Positions 1 through 8,509 are shown, numbered from the stretch's first letter. The stretch: DNA of 46,477 nt from JAVBQJ01 sp031549115 (GCA_031549115.1 JAVBQJ010000028.1:1-46477), one strand, 5' to 3'. The notes: generated from the letters alone by a model not told the origin. Program-made: numbers and translations.

Positions 1-2
1 TT

Positions 3-203
3 GAGCCGTCTCATTACAGTGTATGGCGTGAAACAACGTTGCTATACCAGTTATTCGTCAATGCGCTTTTCCCTCAGGATATCACGCTGCGTGTCATCCT
101 GAGGGATTGGCATGCAATCCGTCAAAAACTATCCGAACGGAAAAGGCAAAGATCATGTGTCTCTGCCAACTTAAAAATGTTTTCACAAATTATTGATGAC
201 TAG
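3..203 (+). CDS. C-terminal tail of an unrecognised ORF (cut by window start)
   Basis: Frame 3 is open from the window edge to a TAG at 201-203, giving about 66 residues with a charged, basic middle (RQKLSERKRQR) and an acidic end (IIDD). I do not recognise the family. The base composition is lower in GC than the neighbouring genes. A strong hairpin (71-105) lies inside it, which is unusual for coding sequence, so this may be chance or decayed coding DNA. It runs convergently towards the aminotransferase gene, ending 34 bases from that gene's stop. Confidence 0.3.
   Translation, partial: EPSHYSVWRETTLLYQLFVNALFPQDITLRVILRDWHAIRQKLSERKRQRSCVSANLKMFSQIIDD
71..105. repeat. Strong hairpin / inverted repeat
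   Basis: Arms 71-86 and 90-105 pair at 14 of 16 positions around a CTG loop; the outer ten bases (CCCTCAGGAT / ATCCTGAGGG) are perfect. No T tract follows on either strand, so it is not a standard intrinsic terminator. Its function is unknown. Confidence 0.6.
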
Positions 204-237
204 CGCTTATGGGCGAGGAGCCCCCACATTCTCCTGG

Positions 238-1434
238 CTACTTCTTTTTGTTCAGAAAACGCTCCATGCGCTCAATGGCTTTGATGATGTCCGTCGCCGC
301 GGTCGCGTAGCAGCAGCGTACGAAGCCTTCGCCGCAATCGCCGAAAGCGGAGCCGGGCACGACTGCGACGCGTTCCGCCTCCAGCAGCGCCTTGGCGAAG
401 CCTTTCGAATCCATGCCGGTACCGGTGATCCGCGGAAAGGCGTAAAATGCTCCTTGCGGCATGATGCACGGCAGGCCGATCCGGTTCAGACCGCCGACGA
501 TGAGGTCGCGGCGCTCATGGTACGAATCCCGCATCCGCTCCATTTCCCGGCGTCCGTGCTTCAACGCTTCGAGCGCCGCTTCCTGTGCGGTGATCGACGC
601 GCACAGCATCGAATACTGATGGATTTTCATCATGGCGTCGACCAGGTCCGCCGGTCCGCAGGCGTAGCCGATCCGGAACCCGGTCATCGCGAACGCCTTT
701 GAAAAACCGTGCAGGAAGATCGTCCGCTCCGGCATCCCCGGCAGCGATGCGATCGACGGCAGGCGTTTGCCGTAATTCAGCTCCGAATAGATCTCATCGG
801 TGATCACAATCAGATCGTTGGCGACCGCGATTTCGGCGATTTCGCGCATCTGTTCCAGATTCAGCGTCGCTCCGGTCGGGTTGCACGGAAAGTTCAGCAG
901 CAGCATCCGGGTACGCGGCGTGACCAGCTTGCGCAACTCGGCCGGATCGACCGCGAAATTGTCCTTCTCATGCGTATTCAACGGCACCGGAACGCCGTGC
1001 GCCATACTGACTTCCACCGGGTACGACACATAACACGGCGCCGCGTAAATCACCTCGTCGCCGGGGTTGACCACAGCCCGGATCGCCAGGTCGAGCGCTT
1101 CGCTGACGCCGACGGAAATCAGACACTGCGTCACCGGATCGTATTCGATGCCGTAATCCTGCGCCACATATTCGCAGATGGCCTTGCGCAGCGACAGCAA
1201 CCCGAGGTTGCTGGTGTAGCTGGTATGCCCCTTTTCCAGCGAAAAGATCGCGCTTTCGCGCACCGTCCACGGCGTGACGAAGTCGGGTTCGCCGACTCCC
1301 AGTGAAATCACATCCTTGACCGTATTGACCAAGTCGAAAAATTCCCGGATGCCGCTCTTCGGCAATACCCGGATCTGCTCTGCCACCCGATTTTTACGGG
1401 GAAACTTTAAGTCGTTCATATTCTTCATCTTCAT
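238..1434 (-). CDS. Class I/II PLP-dependent aminotransferase
   Basis: A fold-type I aminotransferase of about 398 residues, cytoplasmic, expected to move amino groups between an amino acid and a 2-oxo acid. The NPTG motif is at 185-188, the DE of ITDEIYSE in mid-protein, and the PLP lysine is in HGFSKAFAMTG (Lys246). Full length for the family. It is the last gene of the leftward series and overlaps the end of the Lrp/AsnC gene. In-frame ATGs at 1434, 1428 and 1419 are all possible starts; the N-terminus is therefore uncertain by five residues. The subfamily covers aspartate, aromatic and alanine transaminases. The presence of pheA at the head of the same series makes an aromatic or prephenate-related substrate attractive, but this is inference only. 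Confidence 0.9.
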   Translation of the reverse strand: MKMKNMNDLKFPRKNRVAEQIRVLPKSGIREFFDLVNTVKDVISLGVGEPDFVTPWTVRESAIFSLEKGHTSYTSNLGLLSLRKAICEYVAQDYGIEYDPVTQCLISVGVSEALDLAIRAVVNPGDEVIYAAPCYVSYPVEVSMAHGVPVPLNTHEKDNFAVDPAELRKLVTPRTRMLLLNFPCNPTGATLNLEQMREIAEIAVANDLIVITDEIYSELNYGKRLPSIASLPGMPERTIFLHGFSKAFAMTGFRIGYACGPADLVDAMMKIHQYSMLCASITAQEAALEALKHGRREMERMRDSYHERRDLIVGGLNRIGLPCIMPQGAFYAFPRITGTGMDSKGFAKALLEAERVAVVPGSAFGDCGEGFVRCCYATAATDIIKAIERMERFLNKKK

Positions 1435-1876
1435 CCATTATTCTGCCGGCTTCTTTGTACTTCTTCAACAGGAAAATCGTCGCCGTCGAAGTCACCCCTT
1501 CCATCGGGGCGAGTTTCTCATAGACGAAAGCCGCCACTTCCTGCAGGTTTTCGCCCGTGATTTCCAAACGCAGATCGTAGTGTCCGGCGGCCAGATACAG
1601 GTCAGTGACCTCCGGGAAACGGCTCAGCCGCCGCGCCACCGCGTCGAATCCGCCGTCGCGCTGCGGCGTCACCTTGACTTCGATCAACGCCCGCACCCCC
1701 GCTTCCGGCAGCTTGCAGTCGTTGATAATCGCCTTGTACCCCTTGATGACGTTCGCATTTTCCAAATCCGTCACGATTGCGGCCACTTCGGCCTCCGACG
1801 CGTTGAGCCGGAGCGCCAGCTCCGCGTTGCTCAGGCGCGCGTTTTCCGCCAACATTTTCAAAATTTTGCTTTTCAT
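1394..1876 (-). CDS. Lrp/AsnC family transcriptional regulator
   Basis: A 160-residue protein with an N-terminal winged HTH (about 1-50, starting MKSKILKMLAENARLSNAEL) and an AsnC-type RAM ligand-binding domain (about 65-140, with ALIEVKVTP and LYLAAGHYDLRLEI). Such proteins form octamers and sense amino acids. The start at 1876 is supported by GGAGAA seven to eight bases upstream and by an ATGA overlap with the cdsA stop, which implies translational coupling. It directly precedes and overlaps the aminotransferase, so that gene is the obvious candidate target. A longer open frame upstream is only the shadow of cdsA. Confidence 0.9.
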   Translation of the reverse strand: MKSKILKMLAENARLSNAELALRLNASEAEVAAIVTDLENANVIKGYKAIINDCKLPEAGVRALIEVKVTPQRDGGFDAVARRLSRFPEVTDLYLAAGHYDLRLEITGENLQEVAAFVYEKLAPMEGVTSTATIFLLKKYKEAGRIMDEDEEYERLKVSP

Positions 1877-2742
1877 ATGTTCTCCACCAATTGATCCACC
1901 ATCAGGATCACCATAAATACAGGTCCGTTGTAAATAAAACTGTCTACCACATCGAATACGCCGCCCATGCCCGGAATCCAGCCGCCCGCGTCCTTGACGC
2001 CGCAGGCGCGCTTGAGTGCCGATTCGCTCAAGTCGCCGGCGAAGCCGCCGCCATAGAGGATCACCCCCAGCAGCAGCGCCCGCCACCACGGCATCGTCAC
2101 CCAGCCGCAGCCGGCGAACAACAGGCTCACGCCGATCGAAAGCGCCAGGCCGCCGCCGACTCCCTCCCAGGATTTGGCCGGACTGATCGACGGCACCACC
2201 TTGTGATTGCCGCCGGGCAGCATACTGGTCAGTTTCCCGGCGATATAGCCGCCGGTATCTCCGGCCTTCGTGGTCAGAACGAAGTACAGAAACAACGTGC
2301 TGCTCGTCTGGTAAATCGTCAGCAACGGCACAATCAGCGTCAGCGCGAATACCGCTACTCCGGCTCCGACCGCCAGCTCTTTGATCCGCTCCAGCCGTTT
2401 TTTCCCGGCAAACAGAATCAGGAGCCATATTGCCATCGCCGCCATCGGAGTCAGCAGATAATCCCATACCTGCATTATGTAGACCACCCATTGGTAGTCC
2501 ACCAGCCGCAGCAGGATCCATGTGAGCAACGATGCGGCGCAGCCGTAGCCGGCCAGAACGACGGCGAGGCCCCGGTGTCCCGGAAGGCCGGCCTTCGCCA
2601 GCATCCGCAGGATTTCCAGTGCCAGCATCACCGCCGCCGGAATCGCCAGAGCGAAAAACAGCACTTTGCCGTATTCCCAGAAGATGGCCAGCGCCAGAAG
2701 CGCCAGCAACAACGTGAAACTGATGGCACGGAACTTCAACAT
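1873..2742 (-). CDS. cdsA: Phosphatidate cytidylyltransferase (CDP-diacylglycerol synthase)
   Basis: An integral membrane enzyme of 289 residues, making CDP-diacylglycerol from phosphatidate and CTP for phospholipid synthesis. There are about eight hydrophobic segments. The C-terminal CTP-transferase signature is present: SPAKSWEG, then GDLSESALKR, then VKDAGGWIPGMGGVFD. The usual PGHGGxxDR is here PGMGGVFDV, so the customary His and Arg are replaced, while the flanking KD and D-V-V-D-S acids are kept. It starts 9 bases after uppS, the common uppS-cdsA neighbourhood, and overlaps the next gene by 4 bases. Confidence 0.93.
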   Translation of the reverse strand: MLKFRAISFTLLLALLALAIFWEYGKVLFFALAIPAAVMLALEILRMLAKAGLPGHRGLAVVLAGYGCAASLLTWILLRLVDYQWVVYIMQVWDYLLTPMAAMAIWLLILFAGKKRLERIKELAVGAGVAVFALTLIVPLLTIYQTSSTLFLYFVLTTKAGDTGGYIAGKLTSMLPGGNHKVVPSISPAKSWEGVGGGLALSIGVSLLFAGCGWVTMPWWRALLLGVILYGGGFAGDLSESALKRACGVKDAGGWIPGMGGVFDVVDSFIYNGPVFMVILMVDQLVENI

Positions 2743-2751
2743 CGGCGACTC

Positions 2752-3465
2752 TTATCCTTTCCGGCCGCCGAAACGCCGCTCCCGGCATCCGTACGACTCC
2801 ACTGCCTTTAAAAACTCGGCCCGGCTGAAATCCGGCCACAACACATCGGTGACGTACAGTTCACTGTATGCCAGTTCCCACAATAGAAAATTGCTCAACC
2901 GGAATTCGCCCGAAGTCCGGATCAGCAGATCCGGATCCGGCAGCTCCGGATCGTACAGATGCCGCGCCACCACCTTTTCGTCAATCGCCTGCGGCTTCAA
3001 CCGCCCGGCTTTCACTTCGGCGGCAATGGCCTGCATCGCGTCGGCGAGCTCCGCCCGGCCGCCGTAATTCAGCGCCAGCACCAGCGTCCCCGCGGTGTTC
3101 TCCCGCGTGGCGTCGATTGCCGTCAGCAGCTTGTTCCGGGCGCCCGCGGGCAATCCGGCGGTCCGGCCGATGGTTTTCAGCCGGACGTTACGCTGCTGCA
3201 GTTCGGGAAGCTTCTGGTCGATGAAAGCCTCCAGGAGGCCCATCAGTGCCGTCACTTCCGCCACCGGCCGTTTCCAGTTTTCGGTGCTGAACGCGTACAG
3301 CGTCAGGTATTCGATACCGAGCTCGCCGGCGGTTTCCACCGCCGTCATCACCGCTTCGGCGCCCTGGCGATGTCCTTTGGCGCGTTCCAGGCCCCGGGCT
3401 TCCGCCCACCGGCCGTTGCCGTCCATGATGATCGCCACATGGCGCGGAAAAGATGGTTTTTCCAT
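2752..3465 (-). CDS. uppS: Isoprenyl transferase (undecaprenyl diphosphate synthase)
   Basis: A cis-prenyltransferase of 237 residues making the undecaprenyl diphosphate carrier for cell-envelope glycans. The N-terminal HVAIIMDGNGRWA carries the catalytic Asp15. LYAFSTENWKRP and the C-terminal RTSGEFRLSNFLLWE signature are intact. The start at 3465 gives the canonical N-terminus and overlaps the stop of the upstream isomerase by one base (TAATG). An alternative in-frame start 13 codons upstream would add non-conserved residues. Together with the gmhA-like gene and the ligase-like gene, it groups envelope glycan functions in this series. Confidence 0.95.
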   Translation of the reverse strand: MEKPSFPRHVAIIMDGNGRWAEARGLERAKGHRQGAEAVMTAVETAGELGIEYLTLYAFSTENWKRPVAEVTALMGLLEAFIDQKLPELQQRNVRLKTIGRTAGLPAGARNKLLTAIDATRENTAGTLVLALNYGGRAELADAMQAIAAEVKAGRLKPQAIDEKVVARHLYDPELPDPDLLIRTSGEFRLSNFLLWELAYSELYVTDVLWPDFSRAEFLKAVESYGCRERRFGGRKG

Positions 3466-4103
3466 TATGCGTTTCCAAAAAAGTGCTGTTCCACCGCCAG
3501 GCAAAGCGCGTGATAAACCGGCAGATGCAACTCCTGTATTTTATAGGTTTCGTGTTCCGGCACATCGAGTACCAGATCCGCGTAACTCTCGCAGACTCCA
3601 TGCCGCGCTCCGGTCAGCAACAGGGTACGCACCTGCAAGGTACGCGCCATCTGCAACGCCGCCAGTATATTCCGCGCCCCGCCGCCGGTGGAAATGCCCC
3701 AGAATACATCGCCGGGGCGCGCCAATGCCAGCAAATGCTGCGCATAGACCAGGTCCTGTTCCATATCGTTGGACCAGGCGCTGATAAATCCGGTCGGAGC
3801 CGCCAGGTGAATGGCAGGGAGTCCGGCTTGTAGCCCGCTAGCCAGACGGCGCCCGGCGGCGCCGAATCCATCCTCCAGCCGCTTCTGCAACTCCGCGTCC
3901 AACCGGCGCGGCGAACAGAAGCCTTTCAAAAACTCCCCGGCAATGTGGTCGCAATCCGAAGCGCTGCCGCCGTTCCCGGCCAGCAGCAGCTTGTTGCCCG
4001 CGCCGAACGCGCCGATCAACAGCTCCGCCGCCGCGTCGAGTTTCCCCGACAAAGGCGCCAGCGCCGGATAGCGTCCGACCACTTCGACGATTGCTTCTCT
4101 CAT
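3465..4103 (-). CDS. SIS-domain phosphosugar isomerase, GmhA-like
   Basis: A 212-residue cytoplasmic SIS protein resembling sedoheptulose-7-phosphate isomerase, which starts ADP-heptose synthesis for LPS core. Typical motifs are LLAGNGGSASDCDHIAGEF near residue 45, STGGGARNILAAL, and LHLPVYHALCLAVEQHFF at the C-terminus. The ATG at 4103 is chosen because AAAGG lies 8 bases upstream; a TTG two codons earlier is also open. It is slightly longer than typical GmhA because of an insertion (about 65-85). A DiaA-like role is possible, but the envelope genes on both sides favour the heptose pathway. Confidence 0.8.
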   Translation of the reverse strand: MREAIVEVVGRYPALAPLSGKLDAAAELLIGAFGAGNKLLLAGNGGSASDCDHIAGEFLKGFCSPRRLDAELQKRLEDGFGAAGRRLASGLQAGLPAIHLAAPTGFISAWSNDMEQDLVYAQHLLALARPGDVFWGISTGGGARNILAALQMARTLQVRTLLLTGARHGVCESYADLVLDVPEHETYKIQELHLPVYHALCLAVEQHFFGNA

Positions 4104-4497
4104 TGCCAAAACCTTTATTTATGTCTGCGCCAGCGCAGGTTTTTCCGTTACCGCAGGTGCGGTGCCTCGTTCGCTCTATGTTCCGGGAGTCGCTTCGCTC
4201 TCCCTGTACCATCGCTGCCTCGGGCGGATCCGGATCGCCTCCCGGCGATCCTTCCCTATTGTTTCGGCTCTTTCAGGCGCCTGCGGCGCCTGAGCCGACC
4301 AGCGGTATTCGCCCGCTGGACCGCTCGTTACGCCCGCTTCGCGGACTTACTCTTCGCCCGAGAGGGACGAGCCCTCTCGTGTTCGGCTTCGCCCTCGACT
4401 CCGATGACGGAGTGCAGACCGCCACGTTGCACGTGGCTCTATTTTCTTAAATACAATTTTTTTTAATGTATCATAAATTACTTGTTTTGCAACGGCG
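4104..4497 (-). repeat. Intergenic GC-rich structured element, copy A
   Basis: This gap between the ligase-like gene and the gmhA-like gene holds no credible gene. Read on the minus strand it begins AT-rich, then AGAAAATAGAGCC (about 4435-4447), a CCACGTGCAACGTGG hairpin, CTCCGT-CAT-CGGAG, a module starting GGCGAAGCC (4393 down to 4321), a CCAGCGG/CCGCTGG hairpin with loop GCGAATA (4299-4319), a CAGGCGCC/GGCGCCTG hairpin, then ATAGAGCGAACGAGGC (4164-4179) and ACCGC-ACCT-GCGGT. The order and several sequences match copies B and C. Its orientation relative to the flanking genes is the same as theirs. Confidence 0.8.
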
Positions 4498-6246
4498 TCA
4501 CTCGGACATTTGCCGATATTTTGCGTTGGCGGGGTCGCGTTTCAGCGCTTCGGCGCCGAAAGCGCGGGCGCCTTCGATGTCGCCCTGCAACCGTCGCAAC
4601 TCCGACAGCCGCGCGTAATACATCGCCCGCTCCGGCGAACGCTCCGACGCTTCCCGGTAGTATTTTTCCGCCTGCGTCACATTGCGCCGGCGCCAGTAAT
4701 AGTCCGCCATCTGCTGATATGGGAAAGGCGAACCGGGCCGCGCCGCCGCCGCCCGTCGGAAGACCTCCTCCGCTTGGATTGCCGAAGTCTGCCCCTCCAC
4801 CGCGGCACACAGCTCCGCGTAGGCGTATTCGCTGCGCACCCAGTAAACGCCGCCGCCGATCGTCAACCCCGCCAACAGCGCGGCGGCGATGACGAAGCTC
4901 CAGCGTGCCAAAATTCCGCTTTCCGGCAACGGCACGGCGTCTTCCGGCCTGCCGCGCACCAACAGAATGGCGCTGAGCGCCAGCGCCGGTGCCAGCGTCG
5001 CCACCGCCTGCAAATGCAATTCGACCATCCCGTGAATGAAGAACATCAGCAACCCGAACCACAGCGCCCGGCGGATTTTCTCCTCCGGATAGCGTCGCGC
5101 CATCCGCCAGCCCGCATACAGCACAAATGCCATGGCACCAAGAATCGCCAGCCCCCCCGCGATACCGCACTGTGACGCCATCGACATCAGCATCGAGTGC
5201 GGATCGTGGCTGGATTCATCGATATCGAATACCTTCATGGCCATGTAGTTGTGGAAAAATTCACCCCACCCGGCTCCGGTGAGCGGATGCTGTGCCAGCA
5301 GTTTGGCGCCCACCGCGTAATAATCGACCCGGACGGTCATCGAGCCGAAGCCGCGTCCGGCCACGCCGATATAAACACCTCCCGCGACAATCACCGCCAA
5401 CGCCGCCAGCGCCAGCGCGATCCGCAGTTTTCGCGAAGCCAGCCAGACAAAGGCGTAAATGACCACGCCGACGGCGAGCGCCAGAAAGGCCGCCCGGCTC
5501 TTGGTACCGAGGAAAACCCCCAGCCATACCGCGCCGATCAGGCCGGTGAACAACGGGCGCGAAAGCCGCGCCGGTTCGAAGCGTCCGGCCCAGCGCCAGA
5601 TCGCCAGCAGCACCGGCGGCCCCGCCAGCAGCAGGAACCCGGCCAGCGAATTGCACGAGGTAAAGCCGCCCTTGAGCCGGTTATCGAGCATCCGGGCGCG
5701 CATTTCCTCGGGGAATACGACGCCCTGGGCTTCCTGACGCTCCAGATAATGGCGCATCTCTTCGGTGCCCCACAGGAATTGGTAGACGCCGTCCCACAGC
5801 ACCAGCAGCATTCCCGCCGTCAGCGCGCCGATGAAGTGCCAGCTTCGTTCCGGTTCCCGGCTCAAAATCAACGTGATTCCCAGCAAATAGGCCAGCGCCC
5901 CTCCCAGGTGAATCATCTCCGCCACCGGAAAATCCCAGGTCGTCGCCCGGATGAAGCCGAGCAAACCGGTCAGCACCGTCAGGCTCCATAGTCCGGCGTT
6001 GATCCACAGCGCCTCCTGCCAGCGGACCCGGCCGGGAAAATAGGTCAACAGCGTCAGCGCCAGCCACACGCCCGCTCCCGCCGCGAACAGCATCGACGGC
6101 CACACCGAAAACATCCACTCGATCGGCAGCCACGGCGTACTCGGATCCGCCTCCGGCACCCCGATCAGGTTGCCGAACTTATAGGGCGCCAGCGCCGTCA
6201 GCAGCAATCCCAGCCATAAAACCGGCCGGCTCAATTTCGATGTCAT
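4498..6246 (-). CDS. O-antigen ligase/polymerase-like membrane protein with C-terminal TPRs
   Basis: A 582-residue polytopic protein with about 12 hydrophobic segments and a Wzy_C-type (O-antigen ligase, PF04932-like) core. That core includes LGTKSRAAFLALAVG and the periplasmic loop HPLTGAGWGEFFHNY, followed by SSHDPHSMLMSMASQCGIAG with its conserved His. After the last membrane segment (about 460) come two or three TPR-like helices (EKYYREASERSPERAMYY; ALKRDPANAKY). Proteins of this class join undecaprenyl-linked glycans to an acceptor, or polymerise them, at the outer face of the inner membrane. AAAGG lies upstream of the ATG. Ligase versus polymerase cannot be decided from sequence. Confidence 0.8.
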   Translation of the reverse strand: MTSKLSRPVLWLGLLLTALAPYKFGNLIGVPEADPSTPWLPIEWMFSVWPSMLFAAGAGVWLALTLLTYFPGRVRWQEALWINAGLWSLTVLTGLLGFIRATTWDFPVAEMIHLGGALAYLLGITLILSREPERSWHFIGALTAGMLLVLWDGVYQFLWGTEEMRHYLERQEAQGVVFPEEMRARMLDNRLKGGFTSCNSLAGFLLLAGPPVLLAIWRWAGRFEPARLSRPLFTGLIGAVWLGVFLGTKSRAAFLALAVGVVIYAFVWLASRKLRIALALAALAVIVAGGVYIGVAGRGFGSMTVRVDYYAVGAKLLAQHPLTGAGWGEFFHNYMAMKVFDIDESSHDPHSMLMSMASQCGIAGGLAILGAMAFVLYAGWRMARRYPEEKIRRALWFGLLMFFIHGMVELHLQAVATLAPALALSAILLVRGRPEDAVPLPESGILARWSFVIAAALLAGLTIGGGVYWVRSEYAYAELCAAVEGQTSAIQAEEVFRRAAAARPGSPFPYQQMADYYWRRRNVTQAEKYYREASERSPERAMYYARLSELRRLQGDIEGARAFGAEALKRDPANAKYRQMSE

Positions 6247-6575
6247 GGTTCGCCTTTCATCTGCTATCGCTTTTTATCCGCCGCTGGTGCGGCGTTCTAT
6301 CGTCTACCTTTCGCCGCCGGTGCGGCGCCTCGTTCGCTCCATGTGTAGATTGGATTGTCGCTCACGCTTCCAATCCGATCTACACCGTCGCTACCTCGGG
6401 CGGCTTCCGCTCGCCTCCCGGCTCGCTTGCTGTACGTTTCGCCTCTTTTGGGCGCCTGCGGCGCCATCGGCGACCAGCGCTGTTCGCGCGCTGGACCGCG
6501 CCTCCGTATGACGGAGTGCAAACCGCCGCTTCGCGGCTCTATTTTCTTTATTTAAAATTTTCTTTTTTATATTTT
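6247..6575 (-). repeat. Intergenic GC-rich structured element, copy B
   Basis: This gap between comF and the ligase-like gene holds no gene. On the minus strand it reads A/T-rich, AGAAAATAGAGCC (about 6535-6547), a short CCGCGAAGCGG hairpin, CTCCGT-CAT-ACGGAG, CCAGCGC/GCGCTGG with loop GCGAACA (6474-6494), a GGCGCC pair, a 43-base hairpin (6343-6385; GTGTAGAT and GGATTG pair with CAATCC and ATCTACAC), the near-invariant ATGGAGCGAACGAGGC (6327-6342), and two GCCGC/GCGGC hairpins (around 6313-6326 and 6280-6293). It matches copy C closely over about 270 bases but lacks the GGCGAAGCC module. Confidence 0.8.
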
Positions 6576-7274
6576 TTATCGCCGGGCCAGGGCGAAGATT
6601 CGTACTTCGGCGGCGCCGGCGTGCTGCAATTCCCGGCATGCCGCCGCCAATGTCGCCCCAGTCGTCAGAATGTCGTCCACCAGCCACAACCGCAAGCCCG
6701 CCACCGGTAGTTTCGGGTTCGGCGCGAACACCCCGCGCATCGCCGCCAATCGCCCCTCACGGCTCCGCGACGCCTGGTGTCCCGCCGATTTCACCCGCCG
6801 CAACGCCTGTAAGCACGGTATTCCCAGATGCCGCCCCAATTCACCCGCCAGCAACTCCGCCTGATTGAAGCCTCGCCGCCATTGCCGCCACCAGTGCAGC
6901 GGCACCGGGACAATGCCGTCGGCGGCAAAATCCGGCTGCCGCAGCCAGCGCCAACTCAACTCCGCCAGCGGCCGCGCCAACTCCGGCGTGCCGTTTTTGA
7001 AGCGCAACACCAGATCGCGGCCGCTGTCGCGGAACTCCAGCACGCTGACCGCCCGCCGCCACGGCCGCGACGGCAGATTCAGACATTTGCCGCACAATTC
7101 CAATACGCCGTCCAGCCGGCCGCCGCACCCCGGACAACGCGGCTCGTGAATCAACGGCAGCTTTTCCACGCATTCGGCGCAAAAGCTGTTCAATCCCTCC
7201 ACCTCGTCGCTGCCGCACCCCAGGCAGGGAAACCCGGGAAAACGCAACAGCACCTGGCGGAATGTTATGCGCAT
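6576..7274 (-). CDS. ComF family phosphoribosyltransferase-like protein
   Basis: A ComF/GntX-type protein of 232 residues. The N-terminus has four zinc-binding-type Cys pairs (CLGC, CAEC, CPGC, CGKC), and the C-terminus has a type I phosphoribosyltransferase fold with the PRPP motif VDDILTTGAT. The conserved VPVPLH and RRGFNQAELLA segments are present. Homologues act in DNA uptake or recombination, and the catalytic activity is usually unproven. The start at 7274 gives MRITFRQVLL and overlaps the end of pheA by 10 bases; an earlier in-frame start would lie deeper inside pheA and add unconserved residues. Confidence 0.85.
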   Translation of the reverse strand: MRITFRQVLLRFPGFPCLGCGSDEVEGLNSFCAECVEKLPLIHEPRCPGCGGRLDGVLELCGKCLNLPSRPWRRAVSVLEFRDSGRDLVLRFKNGTPELARPLAELSWRWLRQPDFAADGIVPVPLHWWRQWRRGFNQAELLAGELGRHLGIPCLQALRRVKSAGHQASRSREGRLAAMRGVFAPNPKLPVAGLRLWLVDDILTTGATLAAACRELQHAGAAEVRIFALARR

Positions 7275-8332
7275 GGATAACTGCCCAGCACCCGGAAAAA
7301 CGAGCAGCGCGAGCGCAGCCGTTCGCATGCCGCCGCCACCTTCGCATCCTGCCGGTGCCCGACCAGGTCGATGAAAAACGCATATTCGAAGTTCGCGTTC
7401 TTCAATGGACGGCTTTCGATCATCGACAGCGTGATTCCCGCCTCTTCAAACGGCGCCAGCGCCTGATACAACGCTCCCGGCCGGTCCACCAGCCCGATGC
7501 ACAGCGAAGTCTTGTCGCGTCCCGAAGGCTGCGTCGCCTGTTGGCCCAGAATCAGGAAACGGGTGGTGTTGCCGCCCGAATCCTCGATGTTTTCCGCCAG
7601 AATCCGCAAGTCGGACAACTCCGCGGCAATGGCGCCCGCGATCGCTGCGCCGTGCGCATCTTCCCGCGCCAGCTCCGCCGCCCGGGTGGTCGAAGCCGTC
7701 TCCGCCAGCTCCGCCGCCGGATAGTGCTGCAACAGGTAATTCCGGCATTGCCCCAGCACCTGCGGATGCGAATAGATCGTCCGGATTTCACCGGCCGGAC
7801 ATGCGGCCAGCAAATGATGATGGATTTTCAGATTCAATTCGGCGTTGATCGTCGTCGGCGAATACATCAGCATGTCCAGAGTATAGGAGACCGCGCCCTC
7901 GGTGGTGTTTTCCACCGGGACACAGCCGTATTCGGCGCGCTCGGTTTCGATCGAACGGAAGACATCGGCGATGCTGTTGACCGGCTGCAGTTCCACCGCG
8001 TGGCCGAAGCGCTCGATCACGGCCTGATGCGAAAAGGTGCCGCAGGGCCCGAGAAACGCGACCACCGGAGCGGCCTCCAACGCCCGGGCGCCGGACATGA
8101 TTTCACGCCAGACGGCGTACAGGGTTTTTTCCGGCATGACCCCGCCCCGGTTCAATTCGGCGAGGCGCGCGAGCAGAACCCGTTCGCGTTCGGGCACGAA
8201 TACCGGCAGCTGGTGCGCCCGCTTCCATTCGCCGATGGCGTGTACTTCCCGGTAGCGTTCGTTCAGCAACCGGACCAGTTCGTCATCGATCCGGTCGATA
8301 TGCCGGCGGTGTGAATCAATTGCGTCTGACAT
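7265..8332 (-). CDS. pheA: Bifunctional chorismate mutase / prephenate dehydratase (P-protein)
   Basis: A 355-residue cytoplasmic enzyme converting chorismate through prephenate to phenylpyruvate in phenylalanine synthesis. A chorismate mutase domain (about 1-80, with RIDDELVRLLNER) is followed by a prephenate dehydratase domain (VAFLGPCGTFSHQAV; PVENTTEGAV; the catalytic-site NTTRF) and a C-terminal ACT domain with the IESRP allosteric motif, so phenylalanine feedback is likely. The ATG at 8332 is preceded by GAGGAAA; a TTG four codons upstream is less likely. A promoter lies just upstream, so this is probably the first gene of the leftward transcript. Confidence 0.95.
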   Translation of the reverse strand: MSDAIDSHRRHIDRIDDELVRLLNERYREVHAIGEWKRAHQLPVFVPERERVLLARLAELNRGGVMPEKTLYAVWREIMSGARALEAAPVVAFLGPCGTFSHQAVIERFGHAVELQPVNSIADVFRSIETERAEYGCVPVENTTEGAVSYTLDMLMYSPTTINAELNLKIHHHLLAACPAGEIRTIYSHPQVLGQCRNYLLQHYPAAELAETASTTRAAELAREDAHGAAIAGAIAAELSDLRILAENIEDSGGNTTRFLILGQQATQPSGRDKTSLCIGLVDRPGALYQALAPFEEAGITLSMIESRPLKNANFEYAFFIDLVGHRQDAKVAAACERLRSRCSFFRVLGSYPCA

Positions 8333-8364
8333 GGCTTTCCTCAAAAATCTTCGAGTTTTCCTCT

Positions 8365-8392
8365 AATATAGTACAAAAAAAAAGTTGCGCAA
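8365..8392 (-). promoter_or_regulatory. Promoter of pheA (leftward)
   Basis: On the minus strand TTGCGC (8392-8387) is followed by 16 bases and TATATT (8370-8365), about 33 bases before the pheA ATG. The spacer is a run of T residues. Confidence 0.6.
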
Positions 8393-8509
8393 GGTTGTAT
8401 TTCGTAAAATCAAGCTGTAAATTGACATCCGAAGGTATTTTTTGAATGACCGCCGGCAATAAATGCGAGGCGCGAACGGCGGTTCGGGCCGGATAAGGAA
8501 GAGGTGAAG

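Noticed and set aside
4104..4497. Possible Arg/Pro-rich small proteins in repeat element A (and likewise B and C)
   Set aside because: The frames are produced by GC-rich hairpin repeats, differ between copies and lack ribosome-binding sites; base pairing rather than codons is conserved.
8422..8450. Promoter of nrdR (TTGACA with 17-base spacing)
   Set aside because: The -35 is perfect, but the corresponding -10 (AATGAC) is poor, so it is not listed as a promoter feature.
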